64,000 nucleotides of DNA from Georgenia thermotolerans. Its GTDB lineage: Bacteria > Actinomycetota > Actinomycetes > Actinomycetales > Actinomycetaceae. Shown one piece after another: positions 36,302 to 46,472 of this stretch (position 1 is the first letter of the stretch; every line of letters starts with the position of its first letter). The notes beneath the pieces were generated by a model that had not been told where the DNA came from, made no database searches, and saw only the letters and a list, made by a program, of their open reading frames with translations. The translations under genes and the position numbers were made by a program. Where the stretch lies: assembly GCF_009193185.1 (NCBI RefSeq), contig NZ_VUKF01000002.1, forward strand, positions 1 through 64,000, read 5' to 3'.

Positions 36302-36754
36302 TCAGTCGCTGGTGCTGGCCCGGAGCATCCAGGCCTGCTTCTCCAGGCCGCGGGCTATGCCGATGAGCAGGTCGGCGCTGAGGGGGTCGGTCTCGTCGAG
36401 CTCGTCCAGGCGCTCCTTCATCCGGTCGGCCGCGCCCTGCAGCCGCTCCTCGAACATCCGGATGACCTTGTCGTCGGCCAGCGGGCCGCCGTCGAGCTGC
36501 GGCAGGCCCGAGCCCTCGGCCACGGCGGCGGCCCGGCCGTCCGGGGTGCCGCCGACCGCGACGAGCCGCTCGGCGACCTCGTCGGACCCGGCGCGCACCT
36601 CGGCGATGATCTCGTCGAGCTGGAGGTGCACCGAGCGGAAGCGCGGGCCGTGGAGGTTCCAGTGCGCCTGCTTGCCCTGCAGGGCGAGGTCGACCAGGTC
36701 GACGAGCGCCTGCTGCAGGCTCGTCTCGACGATGGCGGGCAGCGTCTTGGGCAT
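36302..36754 (-). CDS. dps: Dps-family DNA-protecting ferritin
   Basis: 150 residues, a single four-helix bundle. The inter-subunit ferroxidase ligands of Dps are all present with canonical spacing: H31 and W32 in QAHWNLHG, H43, D47, D58 and E62. It oxidises and stores iron using peroxide and shields DNA in stress. ATG 36754 is preferred because AGGAG is then 7 nt away; ATG 36760 would put the site directly against the start. It stands alone and converges with nhaA. Confidence 0.93.
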   Translation of the reverse strand: MPKTLPAIVETSLQQALVDLVDLALQGKQAHWNLHGPRFRSVHLQLDEIIAEVRAGSDEVAERLVAVGGTPDGRAAAVAEGSGLPQLDGGPLADDKVIRMFEERLQGAADRMKERLDELDETDPLSADLLIGIARGLEKQAWMLRASTSD

Positions 36755-36868
36755 GGACATGCTCCTTCCTGCCCCGGAACGGGGCCACGATGGGGTCCCT
36801 CTCACCCTAGGTAGCCCCTTGCGGCGCCGCCCGTCGAGCCGCTCACCGGGGCCGGCGGGGCGCTGCGA

Positions 36869-36874
36869 TAGCCT
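36869..36874 (+). promoter_or_regulatory. -10 box of the leuS leader transcript
   Basis: TAGCCT ends 6 nt before the ATG of the leader peptide, so the message probably begins at that ATG. Confidence 0.55.
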
Positions 36875-36880
36875 TGGACC

Positions 36881-36916
36881 ATGACGGCCGCGGTGCTCCT
36901 TACGCAGCCGCGCTGA
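36881..36916 (+). CDS. Leucine-containing leader peptide of leuS
   Basis: A short ORF encodes MTAAVLLTQPR and stops with TGA. It has two consecutive leucine codons, CTC and CTT; CTT is rare in this genome. It is leaderless and followed by RNA structures ending in an intrinsic terminator before leuS. This is the layout of a ribosome-mediated attenuator in which slow decoding of Leu codons, from low charged tRNA-Leu, raises leuS expression. Too short to be tested by similarity; inferred from position and codons. Confidence 0.6.
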   Translation: MTAAVLLTQPR

Positions 36917-36953
36917 CACCAGCGGGCGCCCCCGGCGCCGCACCAGCGCGGCT
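36906..36953 (+). promoter_or_regulatory. Leader hairpin overlapping the leader-peptide end
   Basis: AGCCGCGCTG (36906-36915) pairs perfectly with CAGCGCGGCT (36944-36953), with an inner GGCGCC-CCC-GGCGCC hairpin. The first arm lies on the last leader codons and stop, so a ribosome stalled on the Leu codons would block it. Confidence 0.55.
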
Positions 36954-36954
36954 C

Positions 36955-36977
36955 ACCTCCCTGTCGGGAGGTTTTCT
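36955..36977 (+). terminator. Intrinsic terminator upstream of leuS
   Basis: ACCTCCC (36955-36961), loop TGTC, GGGAGGT (36966-36972), then TTTCT. It is one of very few hairpins in the window with a real T run, and it precedes rather than follows a gene, as in attenuation. Confidence 0.7.
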
Positions 36978-37019
36978 CATGTCCGGAGCCCCGAGCATCA
37001 CTGAGCAGGAAGAGCACCC

Positions 37020-39983
<2,964 letters not shown>

Positions 39984-39998
39984 GCCCCGCCCGCCGGC

Positions 39999-40042
39999 GG
40001 CCAGGCTGCCATTCCGGCCGTCGCCGGAACGGCAGCCTGGCC
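39999..40042 (+). terminator. Terminator after leuS
   Basis: GGCCAGGCTGCC (39999-40010) pairs with GGCAGCCTGGCC (40031-40042); after a single mismatch, TTCCGGC (40012-40018) pairs with GCCGGAA (40023-40029) around CGTC. The stem is about 19 bp in all. Confidence 0.85.
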
Positions 40043-40192
40043 GCGGCCAGAGTGGCGGTGCGGCTGCGACCGGACCGCCCGCCGGACCGGCTCTCCGGCT
40101 CCTGGCGGGTGGACGCTCCGTGGACACCTCGGCACGACGGGCGCGGATCGGCCACAGTTGGGGCAGGAACCTTCCGACCCTGGAGCGAACTG

Positions 40193-41215
40193 ATGGAGAC
40201 TGCGGCACCCGAGAACCGCGCGACGGTGCAGCGCGGCACCTTCGACGGCGAGCCGACGTGGGTCCTCACGCACCCCGACGGCGCCCGCCTCGTCGTCGCG
40301 GAGACCGGGGCGACGCTCCTGTCCTGGCAGGTCCCCGGGCCCGACGGGCGGCCGGTGGACCTGCTCGACGGGTACACCTCGGCCGCCGAGCTCGAGGCCC
40401 GGGACGGCTACCGCAACGCGGTCCTCGTGCCCTGGTCCAACCGCGTGCGCGACGCGGCGTACACCTTCGCCGGACAACGGCATGAGCTGGTCGCGAACGA
40501 CGACGGCGAGGCGCTGCACGGCCTGGTCACCGCGGCACGGTTCACCCGCGCGCAGGTCGCCGCGAGCGACAGCGACCGCACGGTGCGTCTGCGCACCGCC
40601 ATCGCCCCCGGGGACCACCCCGGCTACCCCTTCGCGCTCGACGTCGCGGTGACCTACTCGCTCGGCGTGGGCTCGGAGGGCGAGGCGCGCCTCGACGTCG
40701 AGCTCAGCGTGGTCAACACCGGCGACACGGCCGCGCCCGTGGCCCTGGGCTGGCACCCCTACCTGCGCCTGCCCGGGCACGCCGCCGTGAACGACCTCGA
40801 CCTGACGATCCCGGCCCGCGCCCGGGTGCTCACCGACGAGAACCTCGTCCCGCTGGCCGGCGAGCAGGCGTACGCGGGCGTGAGCGCCCCGGCACGGTAC
40901 GCCCCCCTCGGCACCGCGGTGCTCGACGACGCCTTCACCCACCTCGTGCCCGACGAGGACGGCGTGGTCGCCACCGTGCTGCGCTCCCCGCGCACCGGCG
41001 ACACCCTCACGGTCGAGCAGGAGCCGGACCAGGCCCGGGTGGTGCACCTCTTCACCGGCGACACGCTCGACCGGGACCCGCGCGCCTCGGTCGCCGTCGA
41101 GCCCTGCCAGCTGATGGCCGACGCCTTCAACCGGGCGGACACGGCCGAGGCGGTCGCCCTCGCGCCCGGGGCCCGGCGGCAGCTGGTCAGCGGGATCGTC
41201 TACCGCCGCGGCTGA
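40193..41215 (+). CDS. Aldose 1-epimerase family protein
   Basis: 340 residues of the GalM-type beta-sandwich family. Active-site regions are seen: NRVRDAAYTFAG (substrate Arg), EALHGLV (first His), LGWHPYLRL (catalytic His) and SVAVEPCQ (catalytic Glu). It interconverts alpha and beta anomers of hexoses in the cytosol. GGAG lies 8 nt before ATG 40193. It is a single gene after the leuS terminator. Confidence 0.9.
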   Translation: METAAPENRATVQRGTFDGEPTWVLTHPDGARLVVAETGATLLSWQVPGPDGRPVDLLDGYTSAAELEARDGYRNAVLVPWSNRVRDAAYTFAGQRHELVANDDGEALHGLVTAARFTRAQVAASDSDRTVRLRTAIAPGDHPGYPFALDVAVTYSLGVGSEGEARLDVELSVVNTGDTAAPVALGWHPYLRLPGHAAVNDLDLTIPARARVLTDENLVPLAGEQAYAGVSAPARYAPLGTAVLDDAFTHLVPDEDGVVATVLRSPRTGDTLTVEQEPDQARVVHLFTGDTLDRDPRASVAVEPCQLMADAFNRADTAEAVALAPGARRQLVSGIVYRRG

Positions 41216-41247
41216 CGCGTTCGCTCCTCACGCCGGCCCTCGATCGA

Positions 41248-41253
41248 TATGGT
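41248..41253 (+). promoter_or_regulatory. -10 box of a leaderless promoter (P-loop kinase)
   Basis: TATGGT ends 6 nt before GTG 41260. Confidence 0.6.
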
Positions 41254-41259
41254 CCGCCC

Positions 41260-41721
41260 GTGAGCCGGGTGATCTTCATGTGCGGCCCGGCCGGAGCCGG
41301 GAAGACGACGTACGCCCGGCGCCTGGAGTGCGAGGGGATGACACGGCTCTCCTTCGACGTGGAGACGTGGCAACACGGCATGGCGACGATGCCCCTCCCG
41401 CCGGACGTCCGGGACGAGATCGAGGCGGGCCTGCGGGTCCGGCTGCTCGAGCTCGTCGCCGCGGGCGCAGATGTCGTTCTCGACTTCTCGTTCTGGTCGC
41501 GGCGCATGCGCGACGACTACCGCACGCTGCTGGCACCGACGGGCGTCGTGCCCGAGACGGTCTACCTCGCGACCGATCGGGCAACGGTCCTGAGCCGTGT
41601 CCGGAACAGGCGCGGCAGCCACCCCGACGACGTCGTGCTCACCGAGGAGCTCGCCGCCGGGTACTTCGACGGTTTCGAGCCACCGACTGCCGACGAGGGC
41701 CCGTTGACTGTGATCCGCTAG
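41260..41721 (+). CDS. Small P-loop ATPase/kinase-like protein
   Basis: 153 residues with a Walker A motif GPAGAGKTT (9-17), a DFSFWSRRMRDDYR segment resembling the lid region of zeta-toxin/gluconate-kinase-like P-loop kinases, and an R-x5-R lid (RVRNRRG). It probably phosphorylates a small molecule or nucleotide. No antitoxin-like partner is adjacent, so I do not call it a toxin. Start from a leaderless box. Confidence 0.75.
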   Translation: MSRVIFMCGPAGAGKTTYARRLECEGMTRLSFDVETWQHGMATMPLPPDVRDEIEAGLRVRLLELVAAGADVVLDFSFWSRRMRDDYRTLLAPTGVVPETVYLATDRATVLSRVRNRRGSHPDDVVLTEELAAGYFDGFEPPTADEGPLTVIR

Positions 41722-41787
41722 CCCGGGACGACGTCTGGTCCTTTGTCACGGGGCGGATGTCCCGATGCTTCCACCGGGCGCACTGGG

Positions 41788-42657
41788 TCAGGGCGCGTAC
41801 GCGACGAAGGCGAACCGTCGCGAGTCCGGCGCCCACCCGTTGACGTTGGTGGTGCCCTGGCCGCCGCGCAGCGCGACCAGGTCGCGCGGGGGAGCGGACC
41901 GGTCGGCGGGCAGCAGCCGGAGCAGGACGTCCAGGTCGGCCGGGTGCCCGGCGGTGCCGGGCGGGTAGCTGAGGTAGACCACCCACCGTCCGTCGGGGGA
42001 GACGTGGGGGAACCAGTTGACGCGCTCGTCGTCGGTGACCTGTTCGACGTCCTCGCCCGCCCACCGGAACAGCTGGGCGTGACCGGGGGAGGCACGCTCG
42101 GAGTTGAACCACACCGACCCGTCCGGGGCCAGCTCCGCGCCGTCGTCGGGGAAGGCGTCGTCCGTCAGCTGCCGGTCCGGGCCGCCGGCCGCGGGGACGG
42201 TGTAGACGTTGGTGACCCACCGGCCCGCGGCGTCCAGGCCGCCGCCGATGTAGCTGAGGGTGCGTCCGTCGGCGGAGACGCCGTGCAGGTAGTGCTTGAA
42301 CCGGCGCGCCTCCGCCCGGCCGTTGCTCACCCGGCGTCCCGCCCCGCCGGCCCACGGCACGGCGTACAGGTGGCCGTCGCGGCCGGAGACGTAGATGGTC
42401 GTGCCGTCGGGCGCGAGGACGTGGTCGTTGTTGATCGGCGGCACCCCGGTCGTGACGATCCGGTCGAGGACGGCGGGGCCGGCGCCGGGGGCGGGCATTC
42501 GGTAGAGCTCGCCGTCGCAGTTGACCACGAGCCAGCGGCCGTCCCGGCTCCAGTTCGGCGCCTCGACGTGCCGATCCGTCCGCAGCACCACCTCGCACCC
42601 GCCGGTGGCGACGTCGACGACGGTCAGCGCGGCGTGCCGCCCCGGGGCGAGGGTCAC
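41788..42657 (-). CDS. TolB-like beta-propeller protein
   Basis: 289 residues made of repeated beta-propeller blades with the WD40-like/TolB pattern: NWSRDGRWLVVN, LAPDGTTIYVSG, GVSADGRTLSYIG, LAPDGSVWFNS, VSPDGRWVVYLS and WAPDSRRFAFV. There is no signal peptide, so it is probably cytosolic in spite of the TolB likeness. The GTG 42657 start overlaps the TGA of the HerA-like gene (GTGA), so the two are coupled. Partner or ligand unknown. Confidence 0.82.
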   Translation of the reverse strand: MTLAPGRHAALTVVDVATGGCEVVLRTDRHVEAPNWSRDGRWLVVNCDGELYRMPAPGAGPAVLDRIVTTGVPPINNDHVLAPDGTTIYVSGRDGHLYAVPWAGGAGRRVSNGRAEARRFKHYLHGVSADGRTLSYIGGGLDAAGRWVTNVYTVPAAGGPDRQLTDDAFPDDGAELAPDGSVWFNSERASPGHAQLFRWAGEDVEQVTDDERVNWFPHVSPDGRWVVYLSYPPGTAGHPADLDVLLRLLPADRSAPPRDLVALRGGQGTTNVNGWAPDSRRFAFVAYAP

Positions 42658-44534
42658 CGCCGTCGCCTCGTGCCGAAGATGGAGCGGGTGATCTCCCGGC
42701 CCAGCTGGGTCCCGGCGGAGCGGAGCAGGCTGTCGAGCGCGCTCGACCGGGCGGACGCCGCTCGCCGCGACCCCGCCCGCTCGCGGGCCGCGTCCCGCTC
42801 GAGCTGTTCCTGCCGCTGCCGCAGCTCCCGGTCCCGCGCCCGCGCGGCCTTCTCCGCCTCCTCGGCCTGGGCCCGCGCCGCCCGGTCGGCCTCGGCCGTC
42901 GCCGCCGCGGCCCGGGCGGCCGCCTCCTGCTGGACCACCCGCGCGGCGAGCAGCTCGTAGGCGGACTCGCGGTCCACCGGCTCGCGGTAGCGGGCGGCGA
43001 GCGGGGACGCGGCGGTGAGCCGCTCGGCCGTGCCCGGTGCCGCCGGGCCCATGGTGGAGCGCGGGGCGCGGACGCGGGTGGCGGCCACCGGCGTCGGGGC
43101 GCCGGACTCGGACAGCACGGTGACGACGGCCTCGCCGGTGCCCAAGGAGGTGAGCACCGCCTCGAGGTCCAGCGGCGAGGTGGGGAAGGTGCGCACGGTG
43201 GCGCGCAGCGCGTCGGCGTCCTGCGGCGTGAACGCCCGCAGCGCGTGCTGGACCCGGGCGCCGAGCTGGGCCAGCACGTCGGCCGGGACGTCCTGCGGGG
43301 TCTGGGTGACGAAGAAGATCCCCACGCCGCGCGAGCGGACGAGCCGGACGGTCTGCACCACCTGGGCGAGGAACTCCTTCGAGGCCCCGGTGAAGAGGAG
43401 GTGCGCCTCGTCGAAGAAGAACACGAGCCTGGGGCGGTCGGCGTCGCCCACCTCGGGCAGGGAGCCGAACAGGTCGGCGAGGAGCCACATGACGAACGTG
43501 GAGAACAGCGCCGGCCGGTCCTGCAGGGCCGGCAGCTCCAGGGCGGAGATGACGCCGCGGCCGTCCGGCGCGGTGCGTAGCAGGTCGGTGGTCTCGAACG
43601 CCGGCTCGCCGAAGAACGCGTCGGCGCCCTGGGCCTGCAGCGCGGCGATCTCGCGCAGGACCACCCCGGCGGTCGCCGTCGAGATGCCGCCGATCTCCTT
43701 CAGCTCGGGCTTGCCCGCGTCGCTGGTGAGGTAGGCGACGGTGGAGCGCAGGTCCTTGAGGTCGAGCAGGGCCAGCCCCTGGGCGTCGGCCCAGTGGAAG
43801 ATCAGCTGCAGGCTGGACTCCTGGGTGTCGTTGAGCCCGAGGACGCGGCTCAGGAGCAGGGGGCCGAAGTCGGTCACGGTGGTGCGCAGCGGCACGCCGG
43901 CCCCGGCGCCGCCCAGCGCCAGCAACTCGACCGGGAAGGACGACGGCGCCCAGTCCTGGCCGAGCGCGCGGGTGCGGGCGAGCAGCTTGTCGCTCGAGGC
44001 GCCCGGCTCGGCCAGGCCGGTGAGGTCGCCCTTGATGTCGGTGAGGAACACCGGCACGCCGGCGCCGGAGAGCTCCTCCGCGAGCAGCTGGAGCGTGCGC
44101 GTCTTGCCCGTGCCGGTGGCCCCCGCGACGAGACCGTGGCGGTTGAGCATCGCAAGGGGGAGCCGGACCTGGGCCCCGGGGACCGGGGCGCCACCGTCCA
44201 GCAGCGCCCCGAGCGCGATGCTGGGCCCGGTGATGTCGTAGCCGTCAGCGACCTCGCGGGCGTACCCGGTGAGGGCGGCCGATGCCGGCGCGGCCGAGGG
44301 CGGCGGGGCCTCCAACGTCTCGGGCGCTGGAGGCGCCGGGGGTGTCGGTGCGGCCGCATCGGGGGCGGTGGGTCCTGCCGCCGGCGTCGCGGCGCCGGTA
44401 CCGCCGCTCGCCGCCAACGCGGCCTCGAGCGCGGCCTGGGCGGCGGCCGCGCGGGCCTCCGCCGCCTCGGCGGCCGCCTGGGCGGCCGCGGCGCGCAGGC
44501 GGGCGATGTCTGCGGCGTCCGGTGTGTCGGCCAT
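42654..44534 (-). CDS. HerA-like ATPase (DUF853 family)
   Basis: 626 residues. An Ala-rich coiled N-terminus of about 85 residues precedes the ATPase core with Walker A GATGTGK (138-144), a PVFLTDIKGDLTGLA strand, Walker B VFFFDEAHLLF and the arginine/sensor segment RSRGVGIFFVTQTPQDVPADVL; a charged, Arg/Glu-rich coiled segment ends the protein. It belongs to the HerA/FtsK-type translocase superfamily; the DUF853 branch has no settled role. ATG 44534 is set by TAGGAT 7 nt upstream. Confidence 0.88.
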   Translation of the reverse strand: MADTPDAADIARLRAAAAQAAAEAAEARAAAAQAALEAALAASGGTGAATPAAGPTAPDAAAPTPPAPPAPETLEAPPPSAAPASAALTGYAREVADGYDITGPSIALGALLDGGAPVPGAQVRLPLAMLNRHGLVAGATGTGKTRTLQLLAEELSGAGVPVFLTDIKGDLTGLAEPGASSDKLLARTRALGQDWAPSSFPVELLALGGAGAGVPLRTTVTDFGPLLLSRVLGLNDTQESSLQLIFHWADAQGLALLDLKDLRSTVAYLTSDAGKPELKEIGGISTATAGVVLREIAALQAQGADAFFGEPAFETTDLLRTAPDGRGVISALELPALQDRPALFSTFVMWLLADLFGSLPEVGDADRPRLVFFFDEAHLLFTGASKEFLAQVVQTVRLVRSRGVGIFFVTQTPQDVPADVLAQLGARVQHALRAFTPQDADALRATVRTFPTSPLDLEAVLTSLGTGEAVVTVLSESGAPTPVAATRVRAPRSTMGPAAPGTAERLTAASPLAARYREPVDRESAYELLAARVVQQEAAARAAAATAEADRAARAQAEEAEKAARARDRELRQRQEQLERDAARERAGSRRAASARSSALDSLLRSAGTQLGREITRSIFGTRRRR

Positions 44535-44541
44535 GGCGGGG

Positions 44542-44547
44542 ATCCTA
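44542..44547 (-). promoter_or_regulatory. -10 box of a leaderless promoter (HerA-like gene)
   Basis: On the minus strand TAGGAT ends 7 nt before ATG 44534. Confidence 0.6.
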
Positions 44548-44586
44548 TGTGCGGCGTCCCACGCGAGCGCCCGGGACGGGCGACCG

Positions 44587-44592
44587 TAGGGT
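44587..44592 (+). promoter_or_regulatory. -10 box of a leaderless promoter (degV)
   Basis: TAGGGT ends 7 nt before ATG 44600. It is 40 bp from the oppositely directed -10 of the HerA-like gene, so the divergent promoters are back to back. Confidence 0.6.
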
Positions 44593-44599
44593 GAGGGAC

Positions 44600-45493
44600 A
44601 TGAATCCGGACGTCGCCGTCGTCACCGACTCGACGGCGAGCCTGCCGGCGCGGGTGGCGGCCGCGCACGGCATCGGCGTCGTGCCGCTGCACGTCGTGGT
44701 CGGCGGGGAGGACCGGCTCGACGACGCCGCCTCCAGCGCCGAGCTGGTCGACCGCATGCGCGCCGGTGCCGCCGTGACCACCTCTCAGCCGTCGGTCGGT
44801 GAGCTCGTCGAGGCGTTCCGGGCCGCCGGGGACGGCCGTCGCGACGTGGTGAGCCTGCACCTGTCGGGCGAGCTGTCGGGAACGGTGGGCACGGCGCGGC
44901 GCGCCGCGGCCCTGCTCGCGGCCGAGGGCCGCCGGGTCCACGTGCTCGACACCCGCACGGTGGCCGGCGGCACCGGGCTGGCCGCCCTCGCGGCGGCGGA
45001 GGCCGCAGGCGCCGGCCGGCCGGTGGACCAGGTCGTCGCGGTGGCGCGCGAGACGGCCGCCAAGGCGCAGGTCCTCTTCGCGGTGCCGGAGCTCGGCTGG
45101 CTCCAGCGCGGCGGCCGGATCGGCGCGGGCGCGGCCCTCGTCGGTTCCGCGCTGGGCATCCGCCCCGTCCTCGGTATCGCCGACGGCCGGATCGCCGTGG
45201 TCGAGACGGTCCGCGGCCTGGCGCGCGCCCGGCGTCGGGTGGTCGCCCGTGCGGTGCAGGCGGCCGGCGGCCCCGGCGCGCGCGTGCCGCACCCGCCGGC
45301 GGTCAGGGTGCGGCTGGCCGTGCACCACTTCGGCGACGCCGCGGACGCCCGCGAGCTGCAGGATCAGCTGGCCGAGGCGCTGGCGGGCACCGGCGCCCTC
45401 GTGGCCGAGACGTTGCGCAGCGAGCTGACCGCGGTGGTCGGCGCGCACACCGGGCCGGGCGTGCTCGGCGTCGTCATCGCGCCGGCGGGCTGA
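44600..45493 (+). CDS. DegV family fatty-acid-binding protein
   Basis: 297 residues. The DegV fold is shown by VVTDSTASLP at the N-terminus, TTSQPSVGELVEAF, SLHLSGELSGTVGTA (fatty-acid carboxylate site) and LGWLQRGGRIG. In Gram-positives such proteins (FakB) bind a fatty acid for phosphorylation by FakA; no fakA is in the window. It precedes the competence genes, as in many Micrococcales. Position and leaderless box fix ATG 44600. Confidence 0.9.
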   Translation: MNPDVAVVTDSTASLPARVAAAHGIGVVPLHVVVGGEDRLDDAASSAELVDRMRAGAAVTTSQPSVGELVEAFRAAGDGRRDVVSLHLSGELSGTVGTARRAAALLAAEGRRVHVLDTRTVAGGTGLAALAAAEAAGAGRPVDQVVAVARETAAKAQVLFAVPELGWLQRGGRIGAGAALVGSALGIRPVLGIADGRIAVVETVRGLARARRRVVARAVQAAGGPGARVPHPPAVRVRLAVHHFGDAADARELQDQLAEALAGTGALVAETLRSELTAVVGAHTGPGVLGVVIAPAG

Positions 45494-45631
45494 GCCGACG
45501 GCGGTCGTCTCGGCGGTTCCTGGCCGCCGGCCACCGGAGCCCAGACCAGCGGCGCGCTCACCCGCCGCGCGGTCATGCCAGCCCGTCCACAACCCCGCCG
45601 CCCGGCCCCCGGCGGCGACGGAGGGCGCGCC

Positions 45632-45637
45632 TAGCGT
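45632..45637 (+). promoter_or_regulatory. -10 box of a leaderless promoter (comEA)
   Basis: TAGCGT ends 7 nt before GTG 45645. It overlaps the alternative GTG 45636, which argues against that start. Confidence 0.55.
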
Positions 45638-45644
45638 GCCCGAC

Positions 45645-46472
45645 GTGGACAGCTCCCGCCTGCACGCGCTGACCCGCGCGGCCTACTCCGCCGCCGCCGG
45701 GCACCTCGAGGTCGCGCCGGAGGACGACGACGTCCCGGCCCCCCGTCGCTGGCTGCCGGGCGGCCGGGCCGCAGCCGCCGCGGCGGCGGTGCTGCTCCTG
45801 CTCGGCCTCGGCTGGGCGGCGTGGTCCTGGGCGAGCGCGCCACCTGACCCGGTGCCGCTGCCGCCGGCCGCCGACGCCTCGCCGGCACCCAGCGCAGCGT
45901 CGGGGGAGGCGCCCGACGCCGCTGCCGACCGCGCCACCGCCGGGACGCCGTCCGCCGGTCCCGGGCCGGCCGCCACCGCGCCCGCGCAGCAAGTCGTCGT
46001 CCACGTGGCCGGCGCCGTCGCACGTCCCGGCGTCGTCGAGCTGGCGGGCGGGGCCCGGGTGGCGGACGCGGTGGAGGCGGCCGGCGGGGCCACCGAGGAC
46101 GCGGAGCTCGCGGCGGTCAACCTCGCCCGCGTGCTGGTCGACGGCGAACAGGTCTACCTGCCCCGCCCGGGCGAGGCCCTCCCCGGGGGGCAGGCAGGGC
46201 CAGCCCTCCCCGGGGTGCAGGGTGGCGGCGCCGATCCCGGAGCCGCGACCGGTCCGCTCGGCGGCGCCGGGGCCTCCGGCGGCCTCGTCAACCTCAACAC
46301 GGCGACCCTCGCCGACCTGGACGCGCTGCCCGGCGTGGGCCCGGCCATCGCCCAGCGCATCCTCGAGTGGCGCGACGCCAACGGCCGGTTCACCTCCGTC
46401 GACGACCTGGACGCCGTCCCCGGCATCGGGCCGGCCACCATGGAGCGGCTGCGTCCCCTGGTGACGGTGTGA
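45645..46472 (+). CDS. comEA: ComEA-like DNA-binding membrane protein
   Basis: 275 residues: cytosolic N-terminus, one membrane helix at about 41-61, a Pro/Ala-rich linker, an SLBB domain from about 115 (VVVHVAGAVARPGVVEL) and two helix-hairpin-helix motifs at the C-terminus (NLNTATLADLDALPGVGPAIAQ, given to residue 235, and DDLDAVPGIGPATM). It binds DNA outside the membrane for uptake through ComEC, whose gene overlaps it (GTGA). Start GTG 45645 from the -10 box; GTG 45636 is the alternative. Confidence 0.9.
   Translation: MDSSRLHALTRAAYSAAAGHLEVAPEDDDVPAPRRWLPGGRAAAAAAAVLLLLGLGWAAWSWASAPPDPVPLPPAADASPAPSAASGEAPDAAADRATAGTPSAGPGPAATAPAQQVVVHVAGAVARPGVVELAGGARVADAVEAAGGATEDAELAAVNLARVLVDGEQVYLPRPGEALPGGQAGPALPGVQGGGADPGAATGPLGGAGASGGLVNLNTATLADLDALPGVGPAIAQRILEWRDANGRFTSVDDLDAVPGIGPATMERLRPLVTV

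Noticed and set aside
36881-37019. T-box riboswitch before leuS
   Set aside because: There is no AGGGTGG-type T-box sequence or specifier stem; a short Leu-codon ORF and one terminator explain the region better.
41260-41721. Zeta-toxin of a toxin-antitoxin pair
   Set aside because: Only the P-loop and lid resemble zeta toxins; there is no small antitoxin gene on either side.
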